From contig JAFWGA010000063.1 in NCBI GenBank assembly GCA_017515325.1, positions 1-64,000 of the forward strand: DNA of 64,000 nucleotides, in the 5' to 3' direction. Of the stretch, positions 18,667 to 27,115 are shown piece by piece. Source of the stretch: Blautia sp. GTDB lineage: Bacteria; Bacillota; Clostridia; Lachnospirales; Lachnospiraceae. How positions within the stretch are numbered: the stretch's first letter is position 1; every line of letters begins with the position of its first letter. The notes below the pieces were generated by a model. The model ran no database searches, was not told the DNA's origin, and worked only from the letters and a program-made list of their open reading frames with translations. The position numbers and the translations under genes are program-made.

Positions 18667-18828
18667 TCAGTTTTTCTTCTGGACAACCAAGGGTGCTGTA
18701 TAGATCGGCTGTGGAGCCTTCAATCCGCCGGCAACATCCTCCAGATTAGTGTCATTGAGTTCAACATTCTTCTTTGTCTCCTGATTCTCCTCAGTCTGAG
18801 CTTCTTTTTTTAATTCTTCTGCTAACAT
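18667..18828 (-). CDS. Ribosomal peptide precursor with double-glycine leader
   Basis: 53 residues from the ATG at 18828, placed seven bases after AGGAGG; an upstream ATG at 18891 has no such site. The leader is acidic and helical (MLAEELKKEAQTEEN...) and ends NLEDVAGG at residues 28-35, a classical double-glycine cleavage motif for C39 peptidases. The 18-residue remainder is LKAPQPIYTAPLVVQKKN, with no Cys and few Ser/Thr, so lanthionine chemistry is unlikely. Two C39 exporters lie 9-18 kb away and a C11 protease follows directly. The Lys-Lys near the end could be a C11 cleavage site. Whether the product is a bacteriocin, a signal or something else is unknown; I do not recognise it as a described peptide. 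Confidence 0.78.
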   Translation of the reverse strand: MLAEELKKEAQTEENQETKKNVELNDTNLEDVAGGLKAPQPIYTAPLVVQKKN

Positions 18829-19192
18829 AATTCTTGCCTCCTGATGTCTTTTTTTTCCGAAGATCATATGATATATATACCTTCCTTTCACTTATATATA
18901 CGTAAGGCATTCCCGATATCTACTTCATATTCATGTTTTTTTGATGGCGCTCCTGCAAAGCCCTCTCTTTCAGGTATACCATCTGAATTTATTATAACGT
19001 CCTCGTATCCAATAGTCAAGAGGACAAGCTTTGTATAACCCTTGCGTATCCGAGATAGTTACCAATCGTCCTGCGCCTTCGGCGAGAACTTCTGGACCCT
19101 CTCAGTAAAAAGCAGAAGACAAATTCCCTGATCCAGATTATAATAGGGAAAGCAGTATGGATTGGTAAGGATGTAAAGGAGACTTCACGTTT
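18829..19192. other. Divergent intergenic region between peptide and glucosidase genes
   Basis: No gene is seen. Toward the peptide gene there are two AT-rich blocks (TATATATAAG and TATATATATC on the minus strand) that may include its -10 region. Toward the glucosidase there is TATAAT at 19139-19144, without a good -35, about 50 bases before the ATG. Confidence 0.4.
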
Positions 19193-20869
19193 ATGAAAAA
19201 ACAGTGGTGGCATGATAAGGTTGCCTATCAAATCTATCCCAAAAGCTTTTGTGATTCCAACGGCGACGGTATCGGGGATATTCAGGGAATTATCAGCAAG
19301 CTGGACTACCTCAAGGAGCTGGGTGTGGATATCATCTGGCTTTCCCCTTGCTATCTGTCTCCCCTGGCAGATCAGGGCTATGACATAGCGGATTATTATC
19401 AGATTGACCCTCGGTTCGGCACTATGGATGACATGGATGAGCTCATTGCCGAAGCCAAAAAACGCAATATGTTTATCGTGATGGATCTGGTGGTCAATCA
19501 CTGTTCCGACGAACATGAATGGTTCCGAAAAGCATGCGAAGATCCAGACGGGGAATATGGAAAATTCTTCTATATCGAAAAAGCAAAAGACGGAAAGCTT
19601 CCCTGCAACTGGAGATCCTACTTCGGCGGACCGGTATGGGAAAAGCTTCCGGGACATGAAGATCGATACTACCTGCACGTTTTTCATAAAAAACAGCCGG
19701 ATCTGAACTGGGAGAATCCCAGGGTGAGAGATGAGATCTACAATATGATCAACTGGTGGCTGGACCGCGGCCTGGCCGGTTTCCGCATCGACGCAATCAT
19801 CAATATCAAAAAAGCCCTTCCCTTTAAGGATTATCCCGCCGATCGGGAGGACGGTCTGAGCAGTGTCCACAATATGCTGCATGAAGCTGTCGGGGTCGGT
19901 CAGTTCCTTGGCGAAATGCGTGACCGCACCTTCGCGCCCCACCAGGCCTTTACCGTTGGAGAGGTTTTCAATGAAAAGGAAGAGGAGCTGCCTGACTTCA
20001 TCGGAGACAACGGCTATTTCTCCACCATGTTCGACTTTGCGGAGACCGTTTTCGGCAACGACAGGCAAGGCTGGCATAAGAGCCTGGACATCACACCGGA
20101 CGATTACCGCAACTGTGTCTTCGCTACCCAGAAGAAGGTTGAGAATATCGGCTTTATCTCCAATATTATCGAGAATCACGATGAACCCAGGGGGGTCAGT
20201 CGTTATATCCCTGCGGGCGAAGCCTGCCCAGCCAGTAAGAAGCTGCTGGCCGCCCTCTATTTTCTGCTGAGGGGACTTCCCTGGATCTATCAGGGCCAGG
20301 AAATCGGGATGGAGAACACTACATTTTCCTCCATAGATGAGGTGGACGATATCGCCTCCATCGACAACTATAAGGTTGCCCTGGCTGCGGGGGTATCTGA
20401 GAAGGAAGCTCTGCACTATGTGGAGAAATACGGCCGTGACAACGCCCGTACCCCTTTCCAGTGGGATGCTTCAGCCAATGCCGGCTTCACAGAGGGGAAG
20501 CCCTGGCTTAAGGTCAACCCCAATTATGTCAGTATCAATCTGAAATCTCAGCAAGAGGATCCCGATTCCCTCTACCATTTTTACCGTAAGCTGATCAGCC
20601 TTCGCCGGAATCCGGCCTATCAGAAGACCCTCATTTACGGTAAGCTGATTCCTTACCTGCAGGATTATCACAATGTGATGGCTTATTTCCGCAAGGATGA
20701 GGAGCAAACCCTGCTTATCATCGGCAACTACCAGAGACAGGAGCAAACCCTGCCACTGCCCGCCCCCTGTAAAAAGCTGATTCTTTCCAATCTGCCTCAG
20801 GCAGATATCCAGGGAGATCAGGTTCATATGGCCGGTTACCAGGTTCTGGTGCTGGAGCTCGAAGGATAG
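19193..20869 (+). CDS. GH13 alpha-glucosidase (oligo-1,6-glucosidase / DexB-like)
   Basis: 558 residues, no signal peptide, so a cytoplasmic enzyme that hydrolyses short alpha-glucosides after uptake. GH13 motifs occur in order: DLVVNH (residues 98-103), GFRIDAI with nucleophile Asp200, GEVF with acid/base Glu257, and IIENHD with Asp330. DSNGDGIGDIQGI near residue 21 and QPDLNWENP near 168 are typical of the oligo-1,6-glucosidase subfamily. An Ala follows the nucleophile, so strict 1,6 preference is not assured. AAGGAG lies 11-16 bases before the ATG. Trehalose-6-phosphate hydrolase is a possible alternative. The gene stands alone between the peptide gene and the convergent cytidine deaminase. 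Confidence 0.9.
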   Translation: MKKQWWHDKVAYQIYPKSFCDSNGDGIGDIQGIISKLDYLKELGVDIIWLSPCYLSPLADQGYDIADYYQIDPRFGTMDDMDELIAEAKKRNMFIVMDLVVNHCSDEHEWFRKACEDPDGEYGKFFYIEKAKDGKLPCNWRSYFGGPVWEKLPGHEDRYYLHVFHKKQPDLNWENPRVRDEIYNMINWWLDRGLAGFRIDAIINIKKALPFKDYPADREDGLSSVHNMLHEAVGVGQFLGEMRDRTFAPHQAFTVGEVFNEKEEELPDFIGDNGYFSTMFDFAETVFGNDRQGWHKSLDITPDDYRNCVFATQKKVENIGFISNIIENHDEPRGVSRYIPAGEACPASKKLLAALYFLLRGLPWIYQGQEIGMENTTFSSIDEVDDIASIDNYKVALAAGVSEKEALHYVEKYGRDNARTPFQWDASANAGFTEGKPWLKVNPNYVSINLKSQQEDPDSLYHFYRKLISLRRNPAYQKTLIYGKLIPYLQDYHNVMAYFRKDEEQTLLIIGNYQRQEQTLPLPAPCKKLILSNLPQADIQGDQVHMAGYQVLVLELEG

Positions 20870-20874
20870 AAGCA

Positions 20875-20933
20875 GGCAGAGGAAGGCCCTGACAAAAGGC
20901 AGAGGAAGGCCCTGACAAAAGGCAGAGGAGGGC
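20875..20933 (+). repeat. Short tandem repeat, 23-base unit
   Basis: Two exact copies of a 23-base unit beginning GGCAGAGGAAGGCCCTGAC (20875-20897 and 20898-20920) and a partial third copy to 20933. The partial copy's GGCAGAGG pairs with CCTCTGCC at 20943-20950, forming a hairpin after the glucosidase gene. Confidence 0.9.
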
Positions 20934-20950
20934 ATAGCCGCACCTCTGCC

Positions 20951-20992
20951 ATAAAAAAGGCATGTCCCGAATGGTTCTCCCAAGGGACATGC
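20951..20992 (-). terminator. Leftward terminator after the cytidine deaminase gene
   Basis: GCATGTCCC pairs with GGGACATGC; on the minus strand the stem is followed by CCTTTTTT and then ATGGCAGAGG. The loop holds GAATGGTTCTC, a core that also occurs in two Fur-box-like sites in this window. Confidence 0.8.
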
Positions 20993-21039
20993 TCTTTGCC
21001 AACGACTCAGCCCTTTGCGCTTCGCCGTTACCTTTCGTC

Positions 21040-21498
21040 TCATTTTGTCAGTTCAAACATATGTGGCAGAAAATCCTTCAGGCAAAGCTCGGTCACATGC
21101 GTTTCATCCTTCACCACCAGAATAGGACAGTCAGGGCTGCAGAATTCTGTCATAACCTGAAGGCACATGCCACAGGGCGCACAGAAATCGTCCGCTTCCT
21201 TTCCCTCTTTGCCTCCTGTGAGGGCGATAGCGGTAATTCTGCGATAGCCACGGGCAACAGCGGTAAAGATGGCACATCTCTCCGCACACATAGTAACCGG
21301 GAAGGACGCGTTTTCTATGTTGCATCCCTCAAATATTTCTCCGGCCTGCACTCCATCATTGTTACCCTCTGTCCCCTTCTGCTCCTCATGCTGTGCGTAT
21401 ACGGCAGCACCAACAGTATAATTGGAGTAAGGGGTATAGGCCCTTTTTCTGGCTTCCAGCGCTCCCTTGACCAGCGCATCCCTTAATTGCTTTTCCAT
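21040..21498 (-). CDS. cdd: Cytidine deaminase
   Basis: 152 residues from an ATG five bases after AAGGAGG. It converts cytidine and deoxycytidine to uridine forms in pyrimidine salvage. The zinc site is visible: Cys71 in TMCAERC with catalytic Glu73, and Cys109/Cys112 in APCGMC. The family is normally about 130 residues; here a polar stretch of about 17 residues (from HEEQKGTEG to VQAG, residues 37-53) is inserted just before EIFEGCNIENAS, between two conserved strands. All catalytic residues remain, so activity is expected. It is convergent with the glucosidase gene and probably a single-gene unit. Confidence 0.93.
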   Translation of the reverse strand: MEKQLRDALVKGALEARKRAYTPYSNYTVGAAVYAQHEEQKGTEGNNDGVQAGEIFEGCNIENASFPVTMCAERCAIFTAVARGYRRITAIALTGGKEGKEADDFCAPCGMCLQVMTEFCSPDCPILVVKDETHVTELCLKDFLPHMFELTK

Positions 21499-21637
21499 TT
21501 TTTCCTCCTTCCTGAAACCACTTTTCAGATGCACAACTTACTGGCGTCCTCCGAGACACCATACTTTGTCTCCTTATCATCTATACCCACATCCACAATT
21601 ACAGGCGTTTTTAGCCATTAGGTACATGCGGTCTCAT

Positions 21638-22360
21638 TCAGGAAATATTGTTGACGATCCCGATGGAGACATAACGATCCAGAACCGCCCGATAATCTGT
21701 CCCGTCTTCGGCATCTTCTTGATACTCCCCTTCTACCATCAGTCTCACACCACCGCCGGCAAGCTTTTCCAACTGTATGTAATGGTCCCGGTAAACCATA
21801 CCCCTTGAGACTGTCCTCTCCTCCACAATGCCCCGACACTCCGAGGCAGGACACCCCGGAAAATTGACATTCCAGATCTGCCCCGGCCCAAGAGGACGAT
21901 CCAGCAACCCCTTTAGCACCTCCGGAAGATATGCGTCCGCCACCTCATGGCAGACAGATGCCTCCTCCGAGAGCGCTATGCTGAGATATCCCTGAAAAGC
22001 CCCCTCAAATGCAGCTCCTGCCGTAGCAGAATACTGTATATCCGAGGCGACATTATATCCAAAGTTGATCCCTGACAAAACCACATCCGGTCTCTGCGGC
22101 ATTACGTTCAGGCTGCCCACGCGGACACAGTCCCCCGGTGTGCCCGAACAGGAATAGGCATGTACCCCCGGCACAGGAAAACTGTGAGGGTATACATCCA
22201 CATAAGAATGCAGGGTAATACTGTGAGATGCGGCACTTCGCTGGGAAAGCGGGGCAACGACCCAGACCTCTCCAAAGTCTATGGCCTGCTCCGCCAGGCG
22301 GATCAAACCGGCAGCGGAGATTCCGTCATCGTTTGTGATGAGTATTTTTCGTGTCTTCAA
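21638..22360 (-). CDS. surE: 5'-nucleotidase SurE
   Basis: 240 residues. SurE removes phosphate from nucleoside monophosphates and needs a divalent metal. The metal-binding opening is ILITNDDGISAAG (Asp11-Asp12), followed by APLSQRSAASHSIT and SGINFGYN, all SurE signatures. The start is a TTG at 22358-22360, the first codon before KTRKILITNDDG, with AGGAA-type sequence upstream; no ATG is available nearby. The gene is near cytidine deaminase, which fits nucleotide salvage, but a gap of about 140 bases separates them. Confidence 0.93.
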   Translation of the reverse strand: MKTRKILITNDDGISAAGLIRLAEQAIDFGEVWVVAPLSQRSAASHSITLHSYVDVYPHSFPVPGVHAYSCSGTPGDCVRVGSLNVMPQRPDVVLSGINFGYNVASDIQYSATAGAAFEGAFQGYLSIALSEEASVCHEVADAYLPEVLKGLLDRPLGPGQIWNVNFPGCPASECRGIVEERTVSRGMVYRDHYIQLEKLAGGGVRLMVEGEYQEDAEDGTDYRAVLDRYVSIGIVNNIS

Positions 22361-22423
22361 ATTCCTGCGTTCCTTCCTTAGCTGCAGCTGCGCAGTACTT
22401 TGCGCTTCACAGTTACTTTTCGT

Positions 22424-23695
22424 TCAGCCCTTCTGCCGTATGATATAGCGCATCTTACGCCAGTAATGGGTCAAAAATGAGTTTACAACAAAGCCAATAC
22501 TCATCCCAAACAAGGTAAGGATACAGCGAACCGAATTCATCTCAAACATGGCCTGGTCCTTTATATACAGTCCCAGCAAAGAATAGTAAAAAAGATCGCC
22601 GGGAATCAGCGGAATAATGGAAGGATAGACAAAATACGTTGAGGGATCCTTCCTCTTTGTCGCCAGAATCTCAGCGTAAAGAGACGCAAAGAGAGCTGCA
22701 ACAGACACATATACCAGGCGGTTGGCAACGCCGGAGGTAAGAAGCAGAAAAACCACTCTTGTCAGCGCTCCCCCCAGGCCAGCCAGCCACAGGTCATGCA
22801 CACCGATCCGGAAATTGACGCCGAAGCTGGCAGAGGCCAGAAAAGACAGAACAACCAGGAGAAAAGGATTCGTGATCGATTTCACTACGGGATTGCTCAT
22901 ATCGCTATGTCCTCCCAGAATCCAAAGGGCAAGATAGAGGCCAACCCCCAATGCCATTGTCTCTATCACCACCTTAAGGAACTGGAGAATCCCGTTCATC
23001 TCATTTCCGCAAAGCATGTTGCGGACGGCGTTGACCAGAGGGATACCAGGGATCAGAAACAAGGATATTGTGATAAAGATAACTGCCGAATCCCCCCTGA
23101 GCGGAGTCTTATTCAAAAGAATCGCCACCGCAGCCACAAGGAACATGGTGGCTGCATTGATCACCACCCGGTCAAGTCCCACTCTGGAAAACAGATGCAT
23201 CGTTCCATGAAGAGCTGCCGTAGCTGCCATCACGATGATGACCTCACGGATCCATCCCCCAAAGATCAGGCAAAGACAGCTCATGGCGCACATCCTGGCA
23301 AGCAGGATAGCCCAGTCAGGATATTCTCTCACCCGACGCGCCCTTTCCAAAAGCTTCTGCAGGCTGTCCGGTGAAATACGATCCTCCGCCACTACATAGG
23401 ACATACGGTTCAACTGTTTCAGCCGCTGCAGATGAATATCCGCAGCCGGAATAGACATCTGACGGTAAGCATACCGGCCTTCCTCATCCCTCGCTCCCAG
23501 TGACACATAGTTGCTGAGAAGAAAGAGGCTGACCTCTGAAAGACCATAAGACCGACAGATCCTTTCTATCCCCAGCGAGACCCTTTCCAGATTTGCCCCG
23601 CTCATAACCATATCTCTGGCCAGCGAAACACAGAAATCAAGTATCTCTTCCAGCTTCGACCCTCTGGCTGTCATGCTCTCGCTTTCTTTCACCAT
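22424..23695 (-). CDS. Threonine/serine exporter family membrane protein (ThrE type)
   Basis: About 423 residues from the ATG at 23695, eight bases after AGGAG; an ATG at 23719 lacks a site. A cytoplasmic N-terminal part (GSKLEEILDFCVSLARDMVMSGANLERV) belongs to the ThrE/DUF1212 half. About five helices follow, then a second block of about five helices of the DUF3815-like half (PSIIPLIPGDLFYYSLLGLY). Both halves are fused here, whereas many Clostridia have them as two genes. It would export threonine and serine or related small molecules; the true substrate is unproven. The RsbW-like gene lies just upstream on the same strand. Confidence 0.88.
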   Translation of the reverse strand: MVKESESMTARGSKLEEILDFCVSLARDMVMSGANLERVSLGIERICRSYGLSEVSLFLLSNYVSLGARDEEGRYAYRQMSIPAADIHLQRLKQLNRMSYVVAEDRISPDSLQKLLERARRVREYPDWAILLARMCAMSCLCLIFGGWIREVIIVMAATAALHGTMHLFSRVGLDRVVINAATMFLVAAVAILLNKTPLRGDSAVIFITISLFLIPGIPLVNAVRNMLCGNEMNGILQFLKVVIETMALGVGLYLALWILGGHSDMSNPVVKSITNPFLLVVLSFLASASFGVNFRIGVHDLWLAGLGGALTRVVFLLLTSGVANRLVYVSVAALFASLYAEILATKRKDPSTYFVYPSIIPLIPGDLFYYSLLGLYIKDQAMFEMNSVRCILTLFGMSIGFVVNSFLTHYWRKMRYIIRQKG

Positions 23696-23808
23696 AGGCA
23701 TATCTCCTGTTCCTGTCATATATGATTAAAATATAGTAAACGATGTCCCCTGAAACAAATGTAAGCCCCATAAGCGGAACATTTCCGCCTTTTCAATCCG
23801 TGGAAATA

Positions 23809-24216
23809 TCATATGATCTTTTTCATACGAAGAATGTTCTTTCCATTCCTGAACTCATAGCTAACATGATCCATCAGCTTTTTGACCATGAAAATCCCCA
23901 GTCCTCCGATGGCACGCTCCTCCGCAGAAAGGGTAATATCCGGATCCTCCTTGGCGAGAGGATCAAAGGGTATTCCCTGATCAATAAAAGTCAGAGAGAT
24001 AGCCCGGGGATTATGCTCTATCTCTACCTGAACAGTCGCTTTGCCTTTTTTGGCAATGTAGGCGTAATGAGCAATATTTCCAAAGATTTCATCAATGCAC
24101 AGATCGATCTGAGCCCTGATCTTTGGGGGGCATTTTGCCTTTATCAGCTGTTCATTGACAAAATCTGTCACATAATCGAGATTTTCCACTAAGGCATCAA
24201 TCGTAAGCTCCTTCAC
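23809..24216 (-). CDS. RsbW/SpoIIAB-like ATP-binding anti-sigma type kinase
   Basis: 135 residues beginning at GTG 24216, preceded by GAGGAGGGG. It is a single GHKL ATPase domain: the N box is IDEIFGNIAHYAY (about residues 42-54), then FIDQGIPFDPLAKED and GGLGIFMVKKLMD, which bind ATP. Proteins of this size act as serine kinases or anti-sigma factors that work with STAS-domain antagonists. No STAS gene is adjacent, so the partner is elsewhere. The ThrE-type gene follows after about 113 bases. Confidence 0.88.
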   Translation of the reverse strand: MKELTIDALVENLDYVTDFVNEQLIKAKCPPKIRAQIDLCIDEIFGNIAHYAYIAKKGKATVQVEIEHNPRAISLTFIDQGIPFDPLAKEDPDITLSAEERAIGGLGIFMVKKLMDHVSYEFRNGKNILRMKKII

Positions 24217-24526
24217 AGTTCCCCTCCTCGTCTTCTTTTTCCCCTATCGCAGCAAGCGCAAACTGCTGACCTGAGTAGTTACAAACTGCTACTATAATTG
24301 ATATAAAATTTTATCACAAATACCATCGTTTATCAAGCAATCGTTGATTTGAATCAGCGAATTCCCCATAAATTTCATCAGGGAAAAGAAACAAGGGTCA
24401 GTTGCCAACGACGACAGGCCCTGCCATTATAAAAATGGCAGCCATACCCCTGAGGATATGGCTGCCGCTTTTTTATGGCAGGGACGCCGAAAGGAAGATG
24501 TCACTGCAAAGCGCAAATCGTTATGA
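24217..24526. other. Intergenic region with a nested bidirectional terminator
   Basis: No gene is seen. The left half, about 24290-24350, is AT-rich and should hold the promoter of the RsbW-like gene. The right part holds the terminator at 24418-24483. Confidence 0.5.
24418..24483. terminator. Nested palindromic terminator after the hexuloisomerase gene
   Basis: The inner stem GGCAGCCATA/TATGGCTGCC has a T-run on each side depending on strand. Outside it lie CCCTGCCAT and ATGGCAGGG, which are also complementary. It can end the leftward sugar operon. Confidence 0.88.
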
Positions 24527-25099
24527 TTATTCCAGATTGGCATGATACTGCCATAGATCCTTCATTACCAGCTTTCTTTCCTCTACTATCATTTTTGCGA
24601 TCACATCACCCAAAAGCAGAAGGCTCTGATCAAACAGGGACGTCATAATCTGGCAGGAGTCCACCTCATCCGCCAGATACAGCTTTGTCCTGACGGGAAT
24701 ACGCACCATGTAATCAGCAACCTCTTTCATAGAGCTGTCAGGATTAGATCCGATATGGACGATCCTGCAATCCGCTGCCGCCCTTGCTTTTCTGGCGATC
24801 CCCAGCGGGAAAAGTGATTCCCCGGACCCCGAGCCCACGATCAGAAGATCCTTCTTTGTGATGGCCGGTTCATTGATGGCGCCAACATAGTTCGCCTTTA
24901 CTCCCAGGTGGCACAGGCGTTTGCAGATCGCCTGCAGGGAGAGCATTACCCGTCCGACACCGACAAAAAAGACCTGTTCCGCCGCCAGGATATCCTGGGT
25001 CAGACGTTCTACCGATGCAGGGTCAATGCTGTCCAGGGTCTTTTTGATCTCCGCCATCACCTGGTCACATACCTCATGATAATTTTCCTGATAGTACAC
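24527..25099 (-). CDS. 6-phospho-3-hexuloisomerase-like SIS-domain protein
   Basis: 190 residues, one SIS domain. GVGRVMLSLQAICKRLCHLG (residues about 47-66) and SGSGES (about 94-99) form the sugar-phosphate site, and the length matches HxlB. Such enzymes interconvert 3-hexulose-6-phosphate and fructose-6-phosphate. The true substrate here may be another ketohexose phosphate, because the gene is the last in an operon with an epimerase, a ribose-type importer and a lyxose-isomerase-like protein. It lies about 190 bases after the epimerase gene, with an inverted repeat in the gap. Confidence 0.83.
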   Translation of the reverse strand: MYYQENYHEVCDQVMAEIKKTLDSIDPASVERLTQDILAAEQVFFVGVGRVMLSLQAICKRLCHLGVKANYVGAINEPAITKKDLLIVGSGSGESLFPLGIARKARAAADCRIVHIGSNPDSSMKEVADYMVRIPVRTKLYLADEVDSCQIMTSLFDQSLLLLGDVIAKMIVEERKLVMKDLWQYHANLE

Positions 25100-25115
25100 G
25101 ATAATTTGACCTTTT

Positions 25116-25148
25116 GTAACTGTTCCGTCACAGATTCCTTACAGTTAC
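25116..25148. repeat. Inverted repeat GTAACTG/CAGTTAC
   Basis: Seven-base arms GTAACTG and CAGTTAC enclose a 19-base loop in the gap before the hexuloisomerase start. The same arms with a 16-base loop occur at 10867-10896, and shorter relatives at 42226 and 42445. This suggests a recurring intergenic element. Confidence 0.55.
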
Positions 25149-25290
25149 ATCCTTTCGTATTTTTTTCGACCTGTGCGGTACCGTAGGTATGCAATATTAT
25201 GACTGGATTCATTCAGACATAACATGGCATGCTTACGAGGCACCCGCCAACGGAATGAGAAAATTTATGGGTATACGATATGTCGTGACA

Positions 25291-25992
25291 TTAAATCCCC
25301 AGGATCGTCCGACGCAGCTTCTGCGCCTCAGCCACGGTTCCCTCCAGATTATCACGGCTCAGCACTGTGCTGCCGGTCACAAAATAATCTACCAGGCCAT
25401 TGCCGTACTCCTGTATATTGGCAGCGGATACCCGGCCGTCGATCTCGATCTTTGCCGGCAGATTTCTCTCAGAGATCATGTTCCGCAGTTCCCGAATCTT
25501 ACGATCCGCATAAGCGACCTGCTTCTCTCCCTTCACAAAGGCATATCCCGGATTGATCAGCATCAGCAGGACTGTATCGCATTTTTCCAGCACATAGTCC
25601 AGAGCCGAGAGGGGCGTCGCCGGCTTTAAGGCTACGCCTGCCCTTACCCCCTTGGCATGGATCCGGTTCAGCATGCCGTCAATATGGGGCTGTGTTTCCG
25701 CATGAAAGACAATCTGCTCCACGCCGATATCCAAAAGTTCATCCACAAAATAGTCCTGCTCCGTCACCATGACGTGACAGTCAAAGGCAATATCGGTTTT
25801 CTCTCTCAGCTGTCGCACCAGATCAAGGCCCAGAGGCATACTGGGGCTGAAATGCCCATCCAGTATATCCACATGGAGCATCGTCACTCCTGCTTTTTCC
25901 AGAATACGTACCTGGCTTTCCAGGTTACACATATCCAGGCAGATTAAAGAGGGCGAAAGCACACACTTTTCATTCCATATATCCTGATTCAT
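25291..25992 (-). CDS. Ribulose-phosphate / allulose-6-phosphate 3-epimerase family protein
   Basis: 233 residues from ATG 25992, ten bases after AGGAGA; the ATG at 26025 falls inside a terminator tail and is rejected. It is a TIM barrel of the Rpe family: LSPSLICLDMCNL, HVDILDGHFSPSM with the metal-binding His and Asp, FDCHVMV, LMLINPGYAFVKGEKQ and EIDGRVS near residue 175. The LINPGYAFVKG loop differs from the VNPGFGGQ of true ribulose-phosphate epimerase and is closer to AlsE-type allulose-6-phosphate epimerases. It probably converts an imported ketohexose phosphate to fructose-6-phosphate. Confidence 0.85.
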   Translation of the reverse strand: MNQDIWNEKCVLSPSLICLDMCNLESQVRILEKAGVTMLHVDILDGHFSPSMPLGLDLVRQLREKTDIAFDCHVMVTEQDYFVDELLDIGVEQIVFHAETQPHIDGMLNRIHAKGVRAGVALKPATPLSALDYVLEKCDTVLLMLINPGYAFVKGEKQVAYADRKIRELRNMISERNLPAKIEIDGRVSAANIQEYGNGLVDYFVTGSTVLSRDNLEGTVAEAQKLRRTILGI

Positions 25993-26020
25993 TTTCCCTA
26001 AATCTCCTTTCAACGCCCCT

Positions 26021-26063
26021 GCCATGATAAAGAAAGGCAGCCGCCAAAAAAGCTGCGGCTGCC
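26021..26063 (-). terminator. Attenuating terminator between binding protein and epimerase genes
   Basis: GGCAGCCGC and GCGGCTGCC form the stem; on the minus strand it is followed by CTTTCTTTATC and then ATGGCAGGG. It should reduce expression of the epimerase and hexuloisomerase relative to the binding protein. Confidence 0.75.
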
Positions 26064-26149
26064 CCTCTGATTATTGATAGCACCCGAACAAAAGGTTTAC
26101 ATTTTGATTCGCTGCTATGAAAGGCTTTGTTCCGAAACGGAATCAATGA

Positions 26150-27115
26150 TTATTTGAACTCTTCAACGTTGGAAGCATCAACTGTGGAAACGCCTGTGTC
26201 GGCAACAACACCGCCAAGATCCTCACCGTTCTCGGAAGCAACGACAGCGTCGATAGCCATCTCGCCCATGACGTTAGGGTTCTGAGCCATGAAAGCAAGA
26301 AGCTCGCCGCCCTCTACGTGAGCGATGTTGGAATCGGACTTATCCCAGCCTACGCAATAGATGGTCTCGCCGTTAGCGGCAGCATCCTTAACAGCAGCAG
26401 CAGCGCCATTGGTAGCGCCATCGTTGGTGCCATAGATAGCCACAACGCCGTTAGCGATAAGGGTGTTGGCCAGCTCCTGAGCCTTGGCATTGTCGCCGTC
26501 AGAATACTGTCTCTCACCGATCTCGAAATCTGTGCCTTCGAATACGGAGGCAAAGCCCTGGAAACGGTTCTCGCAGGAATCAACACCAGCCTGTGCGTCA
26601 ACGATACCGATGGTGCCTTCTGTTACGCCAGCCTCATCGAGGACAGCCTTCAGATACTCGCCAGCCTGAACACCGCCGGCATAGTTGTCGGTTGCATAGG
26701 TAGCAATGGCTTCTACAGTAGCGGGAGCATCAACATAGATGACCTTCGCGCCGGCATCGATTGCTTCTTCCAGAGCTCTGTTGCAGCTCGTCGCATCGTT
26801 TGCAGCGATAATGATATAGTTTGCGCCGTCAGCGGTAGCTGTCTCGATCTTCTGAATCTGCTGGGCATTGTCCTTGGTCTCCGGAGCCAGCCAGCTCATC
26901 TCGATCTTTGCGCCTGCTTCGTTGTAGGCATCAACTCTTTCCTGGGCAGCCATCTGAAGGCGAACCCAATGCACATCCATCTGGTCCATGGTGATCAGGG
27001 CAACCTTGGTCTCAACGCCTTCACCCTTGGACGCATCGAAATCCTCTGCCGCAAATGCGCTGACGGAAAATGCCAGGACTGCTGCAACAGCCAGTGCGAG
27101 AGTACTCTTCTTCAT
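26150..27115 (-). CDS. Ribose-type sugar ABC transporter substrate-binding protein
   Basis: 321 residues from ATG 27115 after AAGGAGG. The signal peptide MKKSTLALAVAAVLAFSVSAFA ends in an AxA site and has no lipobox cysteine. The mature protein has the two-lobed RbsB form: VALITMDQMDVHWVRLQ, then IIIAANDATSCNRALEEAID, IGIVDAQAGVDSCENRFQGF and YGTNDGATNGAAAAV. It binds a pentose or hexose outside the cell for the adjacent RbsA- and RbsC-like proteins. Context with lyxose isomerase and epimerase genes suggests lyxose, allose or allulose rather than ribose (inference). Confidence 0.9.
   Translation of the reverse strand: MKKSTLALAVAAVLAFSVSAFAAEDFDASKGEGVETKVALITMDQMDVHWVRLQMAAQERVDAYNEAGAKIEMSWLAPETKDNAQQIQKIETATADGANYIIIAANDATSCNRALEEAIDAGAKVIYVDAPATVEAIATYATDNYAGGVQAGEYLKAVLDEAGVTEGTIGIVDAQAGVDSCENRFQGFASVFEGTDFEIGERQYSDGDNAKAQELANTLIANGVVAIYGTNDGATNGAAAAVKDAAANGETIYCVGWDKSDSNIAHVEGGELLAFMAQNPNVMGEMAIDAVVASENGEDLGGVVADTGVSTVDASNVEEFK

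Noticed and set aside
19016..20416. 466-codon minus-strand open frame opposite the GH13 glucosidase
   Set aside because: The plus strand carries all GH13 motifs; the minus frame is low-complexity hydrophobic shadow sequence.
20875..20933. CRISPR-like array
   Set aside because: The repeats are directly adjacent with no spacers and only about 2.5 units.
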